From Methylobacterium adhaesivum (GTDB lineage Bacteria; Pseudomonadota; Alphaproteobacteria; Rhizobiales; Beijerinckiaceae): a DNA stretch of 64,000 bases. The stretch covers positions 19,395 through 83,394 of the forward strand of contig NZ_BPQD01000011.1 of the NCBI RefSeq assembly GCF_022179065.1, written 5' to 3'. The notes beneath the pieces were generated by a model that did not search any database, was not told the origin of the DNA, and saw only the letters and a program-made list of their open reading frames with translations. The first letter of the stretch is position 1. Every line of letters begins with the position of its first letter. Positions 29,442 to 37,572 of the stretch are shown here, one piece after another. The position numbers and the translations under genes were made by a program.

Positions 29442-29528
29442 GAATGATCTCCATCGCCACTTCGGCGGGAAGGTCTCGACTGAGGTCACCTTCCCGCCTG
29501 GAGTTGGCGTTCCGATTAAGAGGGATGG

Positions 29529-30248
29529 TTATTGTTCTGGGGTGGTTCCGGTCGCTGCCCGGTTCTCCAGCGGCAGGTCGAGGGTGATCCTCTTGCCGCG
29601 CGGGTTCATCAGGATGCCGGATTGGAGGAGGGCCACCGCGGCCCTGACCCCTCGTTGTCCGATGCCGGTCGCGAGGGCGACCTGTCGAAGGCTCGTCGCC
29701 GGGCCGAGGCGGGCGAGCGCCTTGCGGACCGCATCCATGGCGGGGTGGTCGTGATCGCGACCGCACCGAAGGATGAGGCGCCCGTTCAGCACCGCGACGG
29801 GGTCCAGCGTCTCGTAGGTGACGGCGCGATAATCATGGGCGAACTCGACCCCGTGCTGGGCACAGATCGCCTGGATGATCTCGACCGTCTCGTCCGAGTG
29901 CAGGGCCTTGGTCGATTGCCGGACCGCGAAGGCCGCCTTCACGCCGCCGACCCAATCGACGAGGATGTCGAAGGTGTAGATGCGCGGGACGCCGTTGAGG
30001 CGATACCGGACCGACCGCTGCTCGCGGATGCGGAGGACCCCCGGGAGCGAGATCAGGACGGTCATGACCGCCCGCTCGACCTCGCTCTCGTAGAAGTAGA
30101 CCGTGCCCCGGAAGGGATCGACGATGGTGCCGACGGAGGGGCCGCGCCACTTGGGGGTGGGGGTGCGGTCCGGGTCCGTTTCCGAACAGTCGTAGCCGAC
30201 GAGCCCGGTGGCCGCTTGTACGGCTTGCCCGGTCTCTCCCTTTGGCAA
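29529..30248 (-). CDS. tnsA: TnsA-like endonuclease subunit
   Basis: A 239-residue protein with a TnsA-type nuclease fold: acidic residues in YFYESEVERA (Glu54-Glu58), then the beta-strand pair YTFDILVDWVGG (Asp94, Asp98), then AAFAVRQS, followed by a C-terminal winged helix (SLRQVALATGIGQRGVRAAV). In Tn7, TnsA cuts the 5' ends so the element moves by cut-and-paste. Here the expected (E/Q)-x-K of the active site reads A-V-R, so nicking may be impaired. The only start available after the preceding stop is TTG at 30248. It lies 87 bases before tnsB on the same strand. Confidence 0.8.
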   Translation of the reverse strand: MPKGETGQAVQAATGLVGYDCSETDPDRTPTPKWRGPSVGTIVDPFRGTVYFYESEVERAVMTVLISLPGVLRIREQRSVRYRLNGVPRIYTFDILVDWVGGVKAAFAVRQSTKALHSDETVEIIQAICAQHGVEFAHDYRAVTYETLDPVAVLNGRLILRCGRDHDHPAMDAVRKALARLGPATSLRQVALATGIGQRGVRAAVALLQSGILMNPRGKRITLDLPLENRAATGTTPEQ

Positions 30249-30612
30249 GGGTCAGCCTGTCACCCTTTGGGGGCGACGACCGCTCCGGTCAGGCGCTCGG
30301 CGCGACGGTCGGCGAGGCGGGACGCGATGAGGCTGCTCTTGGACGACATGGGGACCTCCCTGGGATCGGGCATGGGACACCGCGCCCCGTGAAGGGGCGG
30401 GCCTTCGGATGATTGCGAAGGTTGGGACACCGCTGAGGGGCCCAGGGTCGGTTCCGGCGTGGAGGCATCGCTATGGAAGCGCCGCCGGGTCGGAGGGGAT
30501 GAGCGTCCCCGCCGTTCGAGGGTGGCCTCCTCCTGTCGTCGTCAGGGGGGGCTTCAGAAAGGTCTGGGCTAGGTTCTTGGGAGGGTCGTTCGGGCGCGCC
30601 TGGCGCCGGTGC
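30249..30612. other. intergenic stretch upstream of tnsA
   Basis: No gene is supported here. The decamer GGGACACCGC occurs twice (about 30374 and 30426). This part should hold the tnsA promoter, but no clear -35/-10 pair was found. Confidence 0.4.
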
Positions 30613-30696
30613 TCAGCGAGCGGTCGAGGCTATCGGTAATATCGAAAGCGTCGCGGCGCCGAGGCCGAGAGGGGCGTTTGCGAACTCGTTGATCAT
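30613..30696 (-). CDS. possible 27-residue hydrophobic peptide
   Basis: A short frame starting MINEFANAPLGLGAATLSI, with a hydrophobic middle and end. It is preceded by a perfect AGGAGG (plus strand CCTCCT at 30702-30707) with 5-base spacing, which is the only reason to propose it. It lies between tnsA and the protease operon on the same strand as both. It could be a leader peptide or a small membrane peptide; it may also be chance. Confidence 0.35.
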   Translation of the reverse strand: MINEFANAPLGLGAATLSILPIASTAR

Positions 30697-30857
30697 CGCG
30701 GCCTCCTCTGTCTGTGGCCGCCTGGCGGCCATCGCGCAAAACTCTGCGCAGGATCCTTTTAGCCCGGGATCTCCTAACGGAGGCTTACGGGCCAGGGTCG
30801 AAACGGTCGGCATTTCGCTATTTCCGATTCCGACCTCGATTGTTTTCGAAGACCGTT

Positions 30858-31097
30858 TCAGCGGGAGTCCTGCGACCCCCGGTCAGGAAACGTAATCACC
30901 TTCCCGGATCGATCAGCCCTGCGGAAGGCCTGCCTCCGCAGGGCCTGCCCCTCAGCCTTGCGCATGGCGGCGACCCCCATGGAGATCATGATCTCGCCGG
31001 CGAGGTGGTCGAACTCCTCCTCGTCTAGGGTACTGCGCATCCGAAGGATCCTCTTGAAGATCTCCGCGGTGAGTTCATCCAGATCGACCTTAGACAT
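30858..31097 (-). CDS. small helical protein of the FtsH-like operon
   Basis: A 79-residue mostly helical, charged protein (MSKVDLDELTAEIFKRILRMRSTLDEEEFDHL). No family is known to me. Its ATG overlaps the end of the protease gene by 8 bases and has GGGAGG five bases upstream, so it is coupled to the protease. It could be an adaptor or substrate of that enzyme. Confidence 0.7.
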   Translation of the reverse strand: MSKVDLDELTAEIFKRILRMRSTLDEEEFDHLAGEIMISMGVAAMRKAEGQALRRQAFRRADRSGKVITFPDRGSQDSR

Positions 31098-33168
31098 CGT
31101 GGCCTCCCAGGGTGACGCGAATGTCGCTCGGCGAGCCCGAGCCGATCACGCGCCGGACCTCGTCGCCGGGCATGATGCGGGCTTCCACGAGCCGCCGGGC
31201 CAGGGTCTCGATGGTCTCCCGCCGGGCCTCGACGAAGGCGACGGCGACCTTGAACAAACGGGTCAGGTCGCTCTCCACCCGACGCCTCAGATCGAGATCG
31301 TTCCGGAGGAAGTCCCGGGCCTCGCTTTCCGCTGCGAGATGCAGGAGCGTTCCGCCCAGGCCGAGGGAGCAGTGCATCGCGGCCAGCATCGTCGTGGCCA
31401 TGCCGAGGTCGCTGGCATAGGCGCCGCCCGATCCCGAGTTGACCTCGCCGAAGACCTGGTCCCCGGCCCTGCCCGCGAGAATGGAGACCACGTAGGCTTC
31501 GACGAACCCCCGCGTCATGGTGGTGGCCTGGTTGAGCTTGGTCCTGGTCAGCCCGCCCTGGCCGGCAATCAGGACGTTAGACAAGGAGACGATCTCGCCG
31601 ACGCCGAGCCCCAGAACTGCGACCGCGTGCGATGCCTCGTGATACGAGGCGGCGAGGATCTCTGCGTCGGAACGCGGATCGGGCGGTGCGATCTGGCGGA
31701 TGAGGTCGTCGAGCTTCATGGCTCGCCCCGCATCCCGAGCCCGCCGCTGGGCTCCCGCCACCCAGGCGGTGGCCTGCGCGCCTGTCGCCCCGACGCCCAG
31801 GGTCGCCGGTACGGTCAGGTCGACGCCGTCGAGGGCATCGGGCCCGAGGTGCTGGCGCAGGATACCGGCCATGCCTGCGGCGTCCGGCTTCTCGATGGTG
31901 ATGACCCGGCCGAGCCGGCCCGGTCGCAGCAGCGCCGGATCGATCAGCTCCGCGAAGTTGGTTGCACCGATGAGAATGATCTTGCCTCGGCTTCCGGAAA
32001 TCGCCGCCTCAAAAGTCGTAAGACAGTAATTAATCAGCGGCATCCAGTAATCGCGGTTGCGAGAACCGAGATTGGCACGGTTAGGAATTGCGTCACATTC
32101 GTCCACGAACAGTAGAACGGGTGAAATCTGTTCTGCTGCCAGGAATACGCGGTCGATCTCCTTGATAATCTCGTTGAGATAGCCATTCGTTGACCCGAAC
32201 CACCCGGCGACAGAAGTGTTGATCAGCGGAATGTTGAGTGTCTTTGCGATGCTTCTGACCAGCGTAGTCTTGCCTGTACCAGGTTCACCGGCGAAAAGTA
32301 CGGATCGTTCGAGCGACTTCCACTCGCGTCTCCCTGCCTTCCACTCCGAAAAATCCTCGGCGAGCGTCCGGGCGTACTCGCCTGCACGCCCGTAGCCATG
32401 AATGTCCTTCAGGAGGGGTACGTCGGCGAGGGTTGGATCGATGGCGGCATTGGCCTTCGAGGCCGCGACGAGTCGGCGGACGCACGCCCCGGCGGACGTT
32501 CCCTTCCGCAGGCATGCGGCGAGGACGTCGAAGGAGAGGCCCTGGGCGATGGTCTTGGGCATGCGGCCGGCCCTGTTGCCGGTGATGCTGAGAATGGCCC
32601 GGCGAATGACCGCGTTCGAAGGGGTGCCGATCCTGATCCTCACGTCGGCGGCCGAGACCAGGGCCGATGGAAGGTAAAGGTCGGGTGCCTGCGAGATCCC
32701 GAGGACGCGGCCAGAGGCCCCGAGGAAGTCGGCCACCTCGGCATTTCCCTGGTCGGGCTTGTCGGAGTTGCGGGAACTTCCAGTTCTGAAGATGACGTGA
32801 TTGAAGCGGGTCAGCTTCTCCGCCGCCATGCGCATCGCCGGCACCCAGTCCGCGCTCGGCACCTGGATCACGACCCCGGCCCCGCCGAAGCGCAGCATGC
32901 GCATGCGGTCCTGGTTCGTGACGACCTCGTTCAACGAATGCAGGGCGAGGTAGAAGCGCGAAGACCGGATCTCGGACTCCATCTGGTCGATTGGCGCCCG
33001 GTTGTCCGGGAGGTCGTTGAGGAAATCGTCGAAGCTGTCGGCAGAGGGCTTCAGCATCCCTGGGGCGAGCCTCGCCTTCAGGTCTCGCTTCGCCTTCGGG
33101 GCGGGGGTGGCCTTGGTAGCGGGGGCCTTGGCGGCGGACTTGGTGTTGGGCTTTGGGAAGTTCGTCAT
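31090..33168 (-). CDS. soluble FtsH-like AAA+ zinc metalloprotease
   Basis: A 692-residue protein with an Ala/Lys/Pro-rich start and a degenerate N-terminal module. The AAA+ domain has Walker A GEPGTGKT (294-301), Walker B LLFVDECD (Asp356-Glu357) and second-region-of-homology LLRPGRLGR. A peptidase M41 domain follows, with zinc motif HEASH (510-514) and the third ligand Asp587 in GGAYASDLGMAT. All catalytic parts of FtsH are present, but I see no membrane helix, unlike house-keeping FtsH. A GGAGG site fixes the second ATG (33168) rather than 33180. A LexA box lies upstream of its operon. Likely cargo of the Tn7-like element; its substrate is unknown. Confidence 0.85.
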   Translation of the reverse strand: MTNFPKPNTKSAAKAPATKATPAPKAKRDLKARLAPGMLKPSADSFDDFLNDLPDNRAPIDQMESEIRSSRFYLALHSLNEVVTNQDRMRMLRFGGAGVVIQVPSADWVPAMRMAAEKLTRFNHVIFRTGSSRNSDKPDQGNAEVADFLGASGRVLGISQAPDLYLPSALVSAADVRIRIGTPSNAVIRRAILSITGNRAGRMPKTIAQGLSFDVLAACLRKGTSAGACVRRLVAASKANAAIDPTLADVPLLKDIHGYGRAGEYARTLAEDFSEWKAGRREWKSLERSVLFAGEPGTGKTTLVRSIAKTLNIPLINTSVAGWFGSTNGYLNEIIKEIDRVFLAAEQISPVLLFVDECDAIPNRANLGSRNRDYWMPLINYCLTTFEAAISGSRGKIILIGATNFAELIDPALLRPGRLGRVITIEKPDAAGMAGILRQHLGPDALDGVDLTVPATLGVGATGAQATAWVAGAQRRARDAGRAMKLDDLIRQIAPPDPRSDAEILAASYHEASHAVAVLGLGVGEIVSLSNVLIAGQGGLTRTKLNQATTMTRGFVEAYVVSILAGRAGDQVFGEVNSGSGGAYASDLGMATTMLAAMHCSLGLGGTLLHLAAESEARDFLRNDLDLRRRVESDLTRLFKVAVAFVEARRETIETLARRLVEARIMPGDEVRRVIGSGSPSDIRVTLGGHDV

Positions 33169-33321
33169 GGCTGCCTCCATTTCGAGGCAGCCGGGCTCAA
33201 TCGAGCGCGCCGGTCAGGCCTCGTGGGGGTGTCGGGAAAGGGGTGCGCGGGTTGGTTTTCGTGGTTTCACCGGGAGTCTCCTGAGTGGGGGGCGTCGTGG
33301 TGGGAATGGTTTTCCCGGTCG

Positions 33322-33537
33322 TCAGAGCGACGGCTTGCCGGCCGCGGTCATGCGGTGATCAAGCGTAGCAAGGATGGCGTGCAGGGTGCCGGCGAGGCCA
33401 TCCTCGTGGCGTGCGCCGACCTCGAACAGCCGTCGCACCACCCTGCCGAGCAGGGCGTCTGTGCTGACCGCGCGCGGAGGCGGGTCTTCGAACGAGGGGT
33501 AGGGCTTGAGAGGTCCGGTCGGGGTATCGGAAGACAT
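33322..33537 (-). CDS. small hypothetical protein of the FtsH-like operon
   Basis: A 71-residue soluble protein (MSSDTPTGPLKPYPSFEDPPP start, then a helix LLGRVVRRLFEVG and a second helix HAILATLDHRM). No family is recognised. It has GAGG eight bases before the ATG and lies 154 bases before the protease gene on the same strand, downstream of the LexA box. Confidence 0.6.
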   Translation of the reverse strand: MSSDTPTGPLKPYPSFEDPPPRAVSTDALLGRVVRRLFEVGARHEDGLAGTLHAILATLDHRMTAAGKPSL

Positions 33538-33581
33538 GACGGTCGCCTCGGGACGGAGGCGAGCGGGCGCAGGTGCGCCGT

Positions 33582-33695
33582 TCAGGCCTCGTCGACGGAG
33601 TAGGGAAGCGGGTGGCTGCCCAGGAAGGGCGCGCGCGTCATGGCTATGAGGCGACGTTCGGTGTGCATGAACGCGTCCTCCTCAGGTTGGCTCAT
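33582..33695 (-). CDS. possible 37-residue leader peptide
   Basis: A short frame (MSQPEEDAFMHTERRLIAM start) between the LexA box and the first clear gene of the FtsH-like operon. Its second ATG (33668) has GAGGAGG eight bases upstream. Translation signals are good, but there is no family support. Confidence 0.35.
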   Translation of the reverse strand: MSQPEEDAFMHTERRLIAMTRAPFLGSHPLPYSVDEA

Positions 33696-33741
33696 GGGCA
33701 GGGCCACAATGAGCTTCGGGCCACCCCCCTTGTGAGGGCGA

Positions 33742-33756
33742 GAACAACATAAGAAC
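33742..33756 (-). promoter_or_regulatory. LexA (SOS) box for the FtsH-like operon
   Basis: On the minus strand this reads GTTC-N7-GTTC, a perfect alphaproteobacterial LexA site. It overlaps a plausible -10 (TTATGT) with TTGCCC 16 bases upstream as -35. The same pattern precedes umuD at 44166-44180. Confidence 0.7.
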
Positions 33757-33917
33757 GCGCAAGTGTTCGGGCAAGCTTAAACTGATCGCCTAAAGCCATC
33801 AGAACGCCGGGCTGTGGATCCGGTGGACGCCGACCTGCACGGGACCGCCTGAAGGGATGCGACGGTTCGAGGCTTAGCTCGCATCGAAAGGGCCGGTCTC
33901 GCCCCGTCCGGATGGGG

Positions 33918-34028
33918 CTGGGAAACCCGGTCGAGGCGCATGAAATGCGACTCGCAGGAACGCGGAAAGCGGGATGCGCTTCCCTCCGTCCGCTTCCCTC
34001 GAATTAAGAAATCCTTGACCATGATTCC
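33918..34028 (+). repeat. dispersed ~110-bp repeat, copy 1
   Basis: The stretch from CTGGGAAACCCGGTCGAGG to CCTTGACCATGATTCC recurs at 56193-56303 with roughly 80-85% identity by eye and in the same orientation. It ends about 30 bases before the KfrA-like gene. It has no coding sense in common with any recognised protein. Confidence 0.75.
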
Positions 34029-34058
34029 GCATGGTTCCCCCGAAGAGCGGGGGCCGGA

Positions 34059-34751
34059 ATGCCATCTGAGAAGCAGGTCTGGCTGGCGGCCGACGAGGTC
34101 CACCAGACGGGGGAGAGGGTCACGCAGGATCGGGTGATCGCGGCCCTACAGAAGCGGGGACGGGGCGGGTCGACGCGTCAGGTCGGGCCGCACCTTCTGT
34201 CCTGGAAGGTTGCTCGGAACTACCGGCCCCGGCTGGAGGTGAAGGGGTTGCCGGAGCGTCTCCAGGGCGAGCTCGTCGGCTTCGTCGAGCGGGTCTGGGA
34301 GGTGGCTCTGGTCGAGGCCTCGCTCCGCTACGAGAACGACCGGCTGAAGGTCGAGATCGAGGGCCGGGCGGCGCGCGAGCTGATGGACGAGGCCTTCGTC
34401 AACACGCAGATCGCCGTCCGGGAGAACGAAACCCTGAAGTCACGCATGGCGGCGATGGAGGTCGAGACGGCGGCCTTACGCGAGCGGGTTAGCGACCTGG
34501 TGGCCGAGGAGTTCTGGGACCGGGTGATGCGCGAGATCGCAGACGTTCTCCCCGAGGGTGGCTGGGTGGCCGACAGGCAGGTGTTGAAGCTGCTGCCCCC
34601 GTCGCTCGCCCGGGAGGCCATCACACGCGGGGACGACCTGACACGGGGGCGCCTCAACAAGAAGATGGGCATCCGCGTGACGCACACGAAATACTTCGAG
34701 AGCGAGGACCGCGAGGACGGGAGCCGGTGGTACCGTCGCAGGGCTGGGTGA
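34059..34751 (+). CDS. KfrA N-terminal-domain DNA-binding protein
   Basis: A 230-residue protein that starts with the plasmid KfrA-type DNA-binding domain (QVWLAADEVHQTGERVTQDRVIAAL, then GGSTRQVGPHLLSW, residues ~5-55). A long coiled coil follows (EASLRYENDRLKVEIE to AALRERVSDLVAEE) and a C-terminal part ends with RWYRRRAG. KfrA-like proteins are plasmid- or element-borne transcription or partition factors. It is divergent from the FtsH-like operon and may regulate it. Confidence 0.75.
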   Translation: MPSEKQVWLAADEVHQTGERVTQDRVIAALQKRGRGGSTRQVGPHLLSWKVARNYRPRLEVKGLPERLQGELVGFVERVWEVALVEASLRYENDRLKVEIEGRAARELMDEAFVNTQIAVRENETLKSRMAAMEVETAALRERVSDLVAEEFWDRVMREIADVLPEGGWVADRQVLKLLPPSLAREAITRGDDLTRGRLNKKMGIRVTHTKYFESEDREDGSRWYRRRAG

Positions 34752-35008
34752 CGGTGCACCATTCACGCCCCCCTTGGTTGATCGAGGTGACTAGGACAGC
34801 GTCAATCGGGACAAAGGATGAGCCGGTCCGCCGGCTTGCCGCGGTCGGACTACCGTGTGTTGGAGGAGGGAGCTCGAAGGGGGCTTCTCCAAGGGTAAGG
34901 CCACAGTGGCTCCCATCGGATTTCGTTGCGCGCCTGCGTCGCGACCGAGGCGGCGGCGACCCGGTGCGGAATGGATGACCGCTTCCTGCGCAAGGAGGGA
35001 CGGACGTC

Positions 35009-35902
35009 TCATGACCGTCGTCGATGGCGTTCCCGGGGCACGTTCCGCGCTGGGCCGGGCGAGAACTTCGAGTCCAGTCCCTTGCGGGCCTCGGCGGCAT
35101 CGGGGAAGGCCTCGACGATGAGGTCGACGGCGGTCGCCACGTAGGTCGCCCCGACCTCCAGCGCCAGTCGGATGTAAGACCGGTCCGTATCGTTCTCCAA
35201 GCCGCTGCCTCGCCCGTTCGCCTCAATGCGATAGAAAGACATCGGCAGCACGTGGGCATACTGCGACAGGAGGTTCCAAACCATGTGGAACGGTTCCTTA
35301 TCGATTTCGAGCTCGTCGAGCAGTTCGTTTCGCGTAGGAATTGTCAGGGCATCGCCCTTCAGGAGCCGCTCCCTGACCCTGTGGTCGAGGCCCTGGAAGT
35401 AGGCGTTTCCCCGGAGCCGGTCACGAAGTCCTTCCGCCACATCGGCAAATTCCTTGACCTGAGCCTCGCTACTCGTTGCGCCTAGGATCTTGGACCTGCG
35501 GCAGCAATCGTTCAGGTGCATGAGATTGATCCGCGCGGACCATTCGTCCTGATCAGTCGGTGTCTTCAGCACGTAGTGGAGGAGGAGCAGTCCTTCCATG
35601 AGCGAGCGAGCGTGGCCTGCAACGGCGGTCAGGTCCCAGAAATCGGCGTCGGATCGGACCCATCTCGATTTCGGCGCCGCGCGTACGAGCGCGACGGCAT
35701 TGGCGCAGATCCTCGTGAAGACGTGGGTGCCGTAACCATGGTGCGGCGCCGCTACCTGCTGGCCTATGGCCTGCCCGACCGCGAGAGCCTCGCACACGCA
35801 TGCGTCGAACGCCTTCAAGGCGGCCCTGTACTCCTCCCGGGTCGTCGGCAGTGGCGAGGGGACGTCGGTCTCGGGTTCGTTGGTCACGGTGCCTTCGTCC
35901 AT
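35009..35902 (-). CDS. hypothetical protein of the defence block (DUF5677-like)
   Basis: A 297-residue, mostly helical soluble protein. The pattern of a helical core with an Arg/Glu pair (HARSLMEGLLLLHYVL), an N-D-C-C-R-R segment and a later LLSQYAHVLPMSFYRIEANG resembles DUF5677/HEPN-like helical proteins, but I cannot confirm a family. The ATG at 35902 follows a GAAGG-like site. It lies downstream of the Abi gene and its second RNA-like element, on the same strand. Confidence 0.55.
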   Translation of the reverse strand: MDEGTVTNEPETDVPSPLPTTREEYRAALKAFDACVCEALAVGQAIGQQVAAPHHGYGTHVFTRICANAVALVRAAPKSRWVRSDADFWDLTAVAGHARSLMEGLLLLHYVLKTPTDQDEWSARINLMHLNDCCRRSKILGATSSEAQVKEFADVAEGLRDRLRGNAYFQGLDHRVRERLLKGDALTIPTRNELLDELEIDKEPFHMVWNLLSQYAHVLPMSFYRIEANGRGSGLENDTDRSYIRLALEVGATYVATAVDLIVEAFPDAAEARKGLDSKFSPGPARNVPRERHRRRS

Positions 35903-36136
35903 CGGTGATCCGTTCGGGTGATGCCTTGGTTCGCGGCCCAGTTTTTCACGGTGCACTGTCTCTCGATCCCGGTGATGTGCACCGAATCGACTGGATCGCG
36001 TCAGGCCGCAACATGCGTGGTGTTGGGCCGATACGACAACGCGGCAATGCCTTTGCCATCCCATCGCCCGCCTCCATTCCGATGGGTCGGCGACGGCCTT
36101 TGACACTTTCCCGGCCCGGCGGCACTCTAGGTCAGC

Positions 36137-36226
36137 CAGCAGCCGATGCGGCCCCTCTGTCCCTCCATGGGCAAGCGTCCTCGGCATCGTGACCCCGGGA
36201 CTAGGCAGCGCCTCTCCCGGGGTCGG
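36137..36226 (-). ncRNA. structured RNA-like element, copy A (downstream of the Abi gene)
   Basis: On the minus strand, stem 1 pairs GACCCCGGGA with TCCCGGGGTC and holds an inner AGGC/GCCT pair; stem 2 pairs CGATGC with GCATCG; the single-stranded GACAGAGGGGC lies inside stem 2. Copy B at 37351-37442 has the same layout with different, still pairing bases. This copy starts 13 bases after the Abi stop codon. Transcription is not shown. Confidence 0.5.
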
Positions 36227-36238
36227 CCCCCTCGGCAT

Positions 36239-37327
36239 TCAGTAGCGTCGATGGGCCCGGAGCAGTACGCCGCGGGGTACGGTCCTGCCGGCGACGGTGT
36301 CCACCGAGACGACACCGCGCACGGCTGGCGCTTTCAAGGCATCGACGAGTTCGGCCAGGGGCGCATCCCCCGCGAGTTGAACCCAGCGCCCCTTAAGCGT
36401 GCCTGCGTCGAGCACCGACCCGACCGTATGGTCGTTGAAGTCGATGATCCCTCCTTGAGCCGCTGCTTCCGAAGCCGTGTATGCGAGGAGATCGGCGGCG
36501 CTGAGAAGGCTGATAGGGCATCCATCCGCATCGACGCAGACCAGCGACGGCAGGTCTGCCTTGTAGGCTGCCAGGACGTCTCGGAGCGTGTCCTCAGGGC
36601 GCACGGGTTGGAAGTTCGGATCGCACCGGCTTAAGACGGTCTGGCCGACGAGGTTCGGGCCCGGCTTGTTGCGCGTGACCGCCGCGACGGTCGAGAAGTG
36701 CTTTAGCCAGCGCGACATGACGGGGGAGATCAGCCCGGTAAGGTCGACAATTTCGGCATGACGTGCACGTACGGGCTGGTGCAGAAGCGGTTCGTGATGG
36801 GCGATCCGGTTGCGCAGGTGGTTGATGTCCCGCACCAGCACCTGCACCCCGGCCCGCGTCGTGCCTTTGGGGGCGTTCGTGAGGACCCGGGGAAGGTTCA
36901 CCTGCCACAGGCTGCGGTCGTAATCGTGCCTGAAGAGATTGGACCAGAAATCGAATGTCAGCGTCGCCACGACTTGGCCACGCGGCGGGTTGGGTTGCTT
37001 CTCGCGGGCCCTCGACCTGGCCCTGTCGAGGGACGTCAGGCTCTCAGGTGTCAGGATGGTCCGGAACCCGGCGTTCGTGGGCCAATCCGGACCATGCAGG
37101 GCGACGAGCATGTCGTCGATGGCGTTCCGGAGGGTGACCTCGGTCACGTGGAGGGGGTACAGGAACGCCTTGGCCAAGCGGGCATTGTAGAGGTAGAGCT
37201 CCACGGCATAGCGCTCGTTTCCCTTGGCCTCCTTCAGGTACGTAGCGAAGCGATCGGCAGAAACCGAAGCTCGGATGGCCGCCATCTCTGCAGGCGTGTA
37301 CGGGAACGGAACTTGACTCTCGGCCAT
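36239..37327 (-). CDS. Abi_2-type (AbiD/F-like) HEPN protein with C-terminal CBS domains
   Basis: A 362-residue protein. The N-terminal ~230 residues match the Abi-like (AbiD/AbiF) family (FATYLKEAKGNERYAVELYLYNARLAKAFLYPLHVTEV as the core, in pieces) and carry the HEPN RNase motif R-x4-H at Arg172-His177 (LRNRIAHHEP). The last ~120 residues look like a CBS pair (RDVLAAYKADLPSLVCVD; LLSAADLLAYT; PLAELVDALKAPAVRGVVSVD). Abi_2 proteins cause abortive infection by RNA cleavage. CBS domains bind adenine nucleotides. Two structured RNA-like repeats flank the gene. The start at 37327 agrees with family alignment. Confidence 0.8.
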   Translation of the reverse strand: MAESQVPFPYTPAEMAAIRASVSADRFATYLKEAKGNERYAVELYLYNARLAKAFLYPLHVTEVTLRNAIDDMLVALHGPDWPTNAGFRTILTPESLTSLDRARSRAREKQPNPPRGQVVATLTFDFWSNLFRHDYDRSLWQVNLPRVLTNAPKGTTRAGVQVLVRDINHLRNRIAHHEPLLHQPVRARHAEIVDLTGLISPVMSRWLKHFSTVAAVTRNKPGPNLVGQTVLSRCDPNFQPVRPEDTLRDVLAAYKADLPSLVCVDADGCPISLLSAADLLAYTASEAAAQGGIIDFNDHTVGSVLDAGTLKGRWVQLAGDAPLAELVDALKAPAVRGVVSVDTVAGRTVPRGVLLRAHRRY

Positions 37328-37350
37328 TCTAACCCTACCAATATGGCCCT

Positions 37351-37442
37351 CTAGCAGCCGGTGTAGCCCCTCTGTCCGGTCTTGGGACACGCGCTCCCGG
37401 CACCCCAAGCCCTGGGACAGGCAGTGCCTCTCCCGGGGCTTA
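37351..37442 (-). ncRNA. structured RNA-like element, copy B (upstream of the Abi gene)
   Basis: On the minus strand, stem 1 pairs AAGCCCCGGGA with TCCCAGGGCTT (one mismatch) around AGGC/GCCT; stem 2 is closed by GGTG/CACC; GACAGAGGGGC is conserved with copy A. It ends 23 bases before the Abi ATG. Rfam describes an abiF RNA upstream of Abi_2 genes; whether this is a member is not known. Confidence 0.55.
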
Positions 37443-37572
37443 TTTTTTCACGACATGCGCGATTCGCGAACGCTTAAGCTGAGCCTTAGCCGAGGCAATG
37501 CCGACATGTCCAAGGGGGATCACGGGCGAACCAACGCAGTTCCGAGCTCCTGCCGACGCACGGGCCTCGACC

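Noticed and set aside
24224-30248. Tn5053/Tn402-type (tniABQR) assignment
   Set aside because: A TnsA-like gene precedes tnsB, and no tniR resolvase or res site was seen, so Tn7-like fits better.
36137-37442. Abi gene as an integron cassette with attC sites
   Set aside because: The flanking elements lack the R'' / R' core-site sequences (GTTRRRY-type), and no integrase is present.
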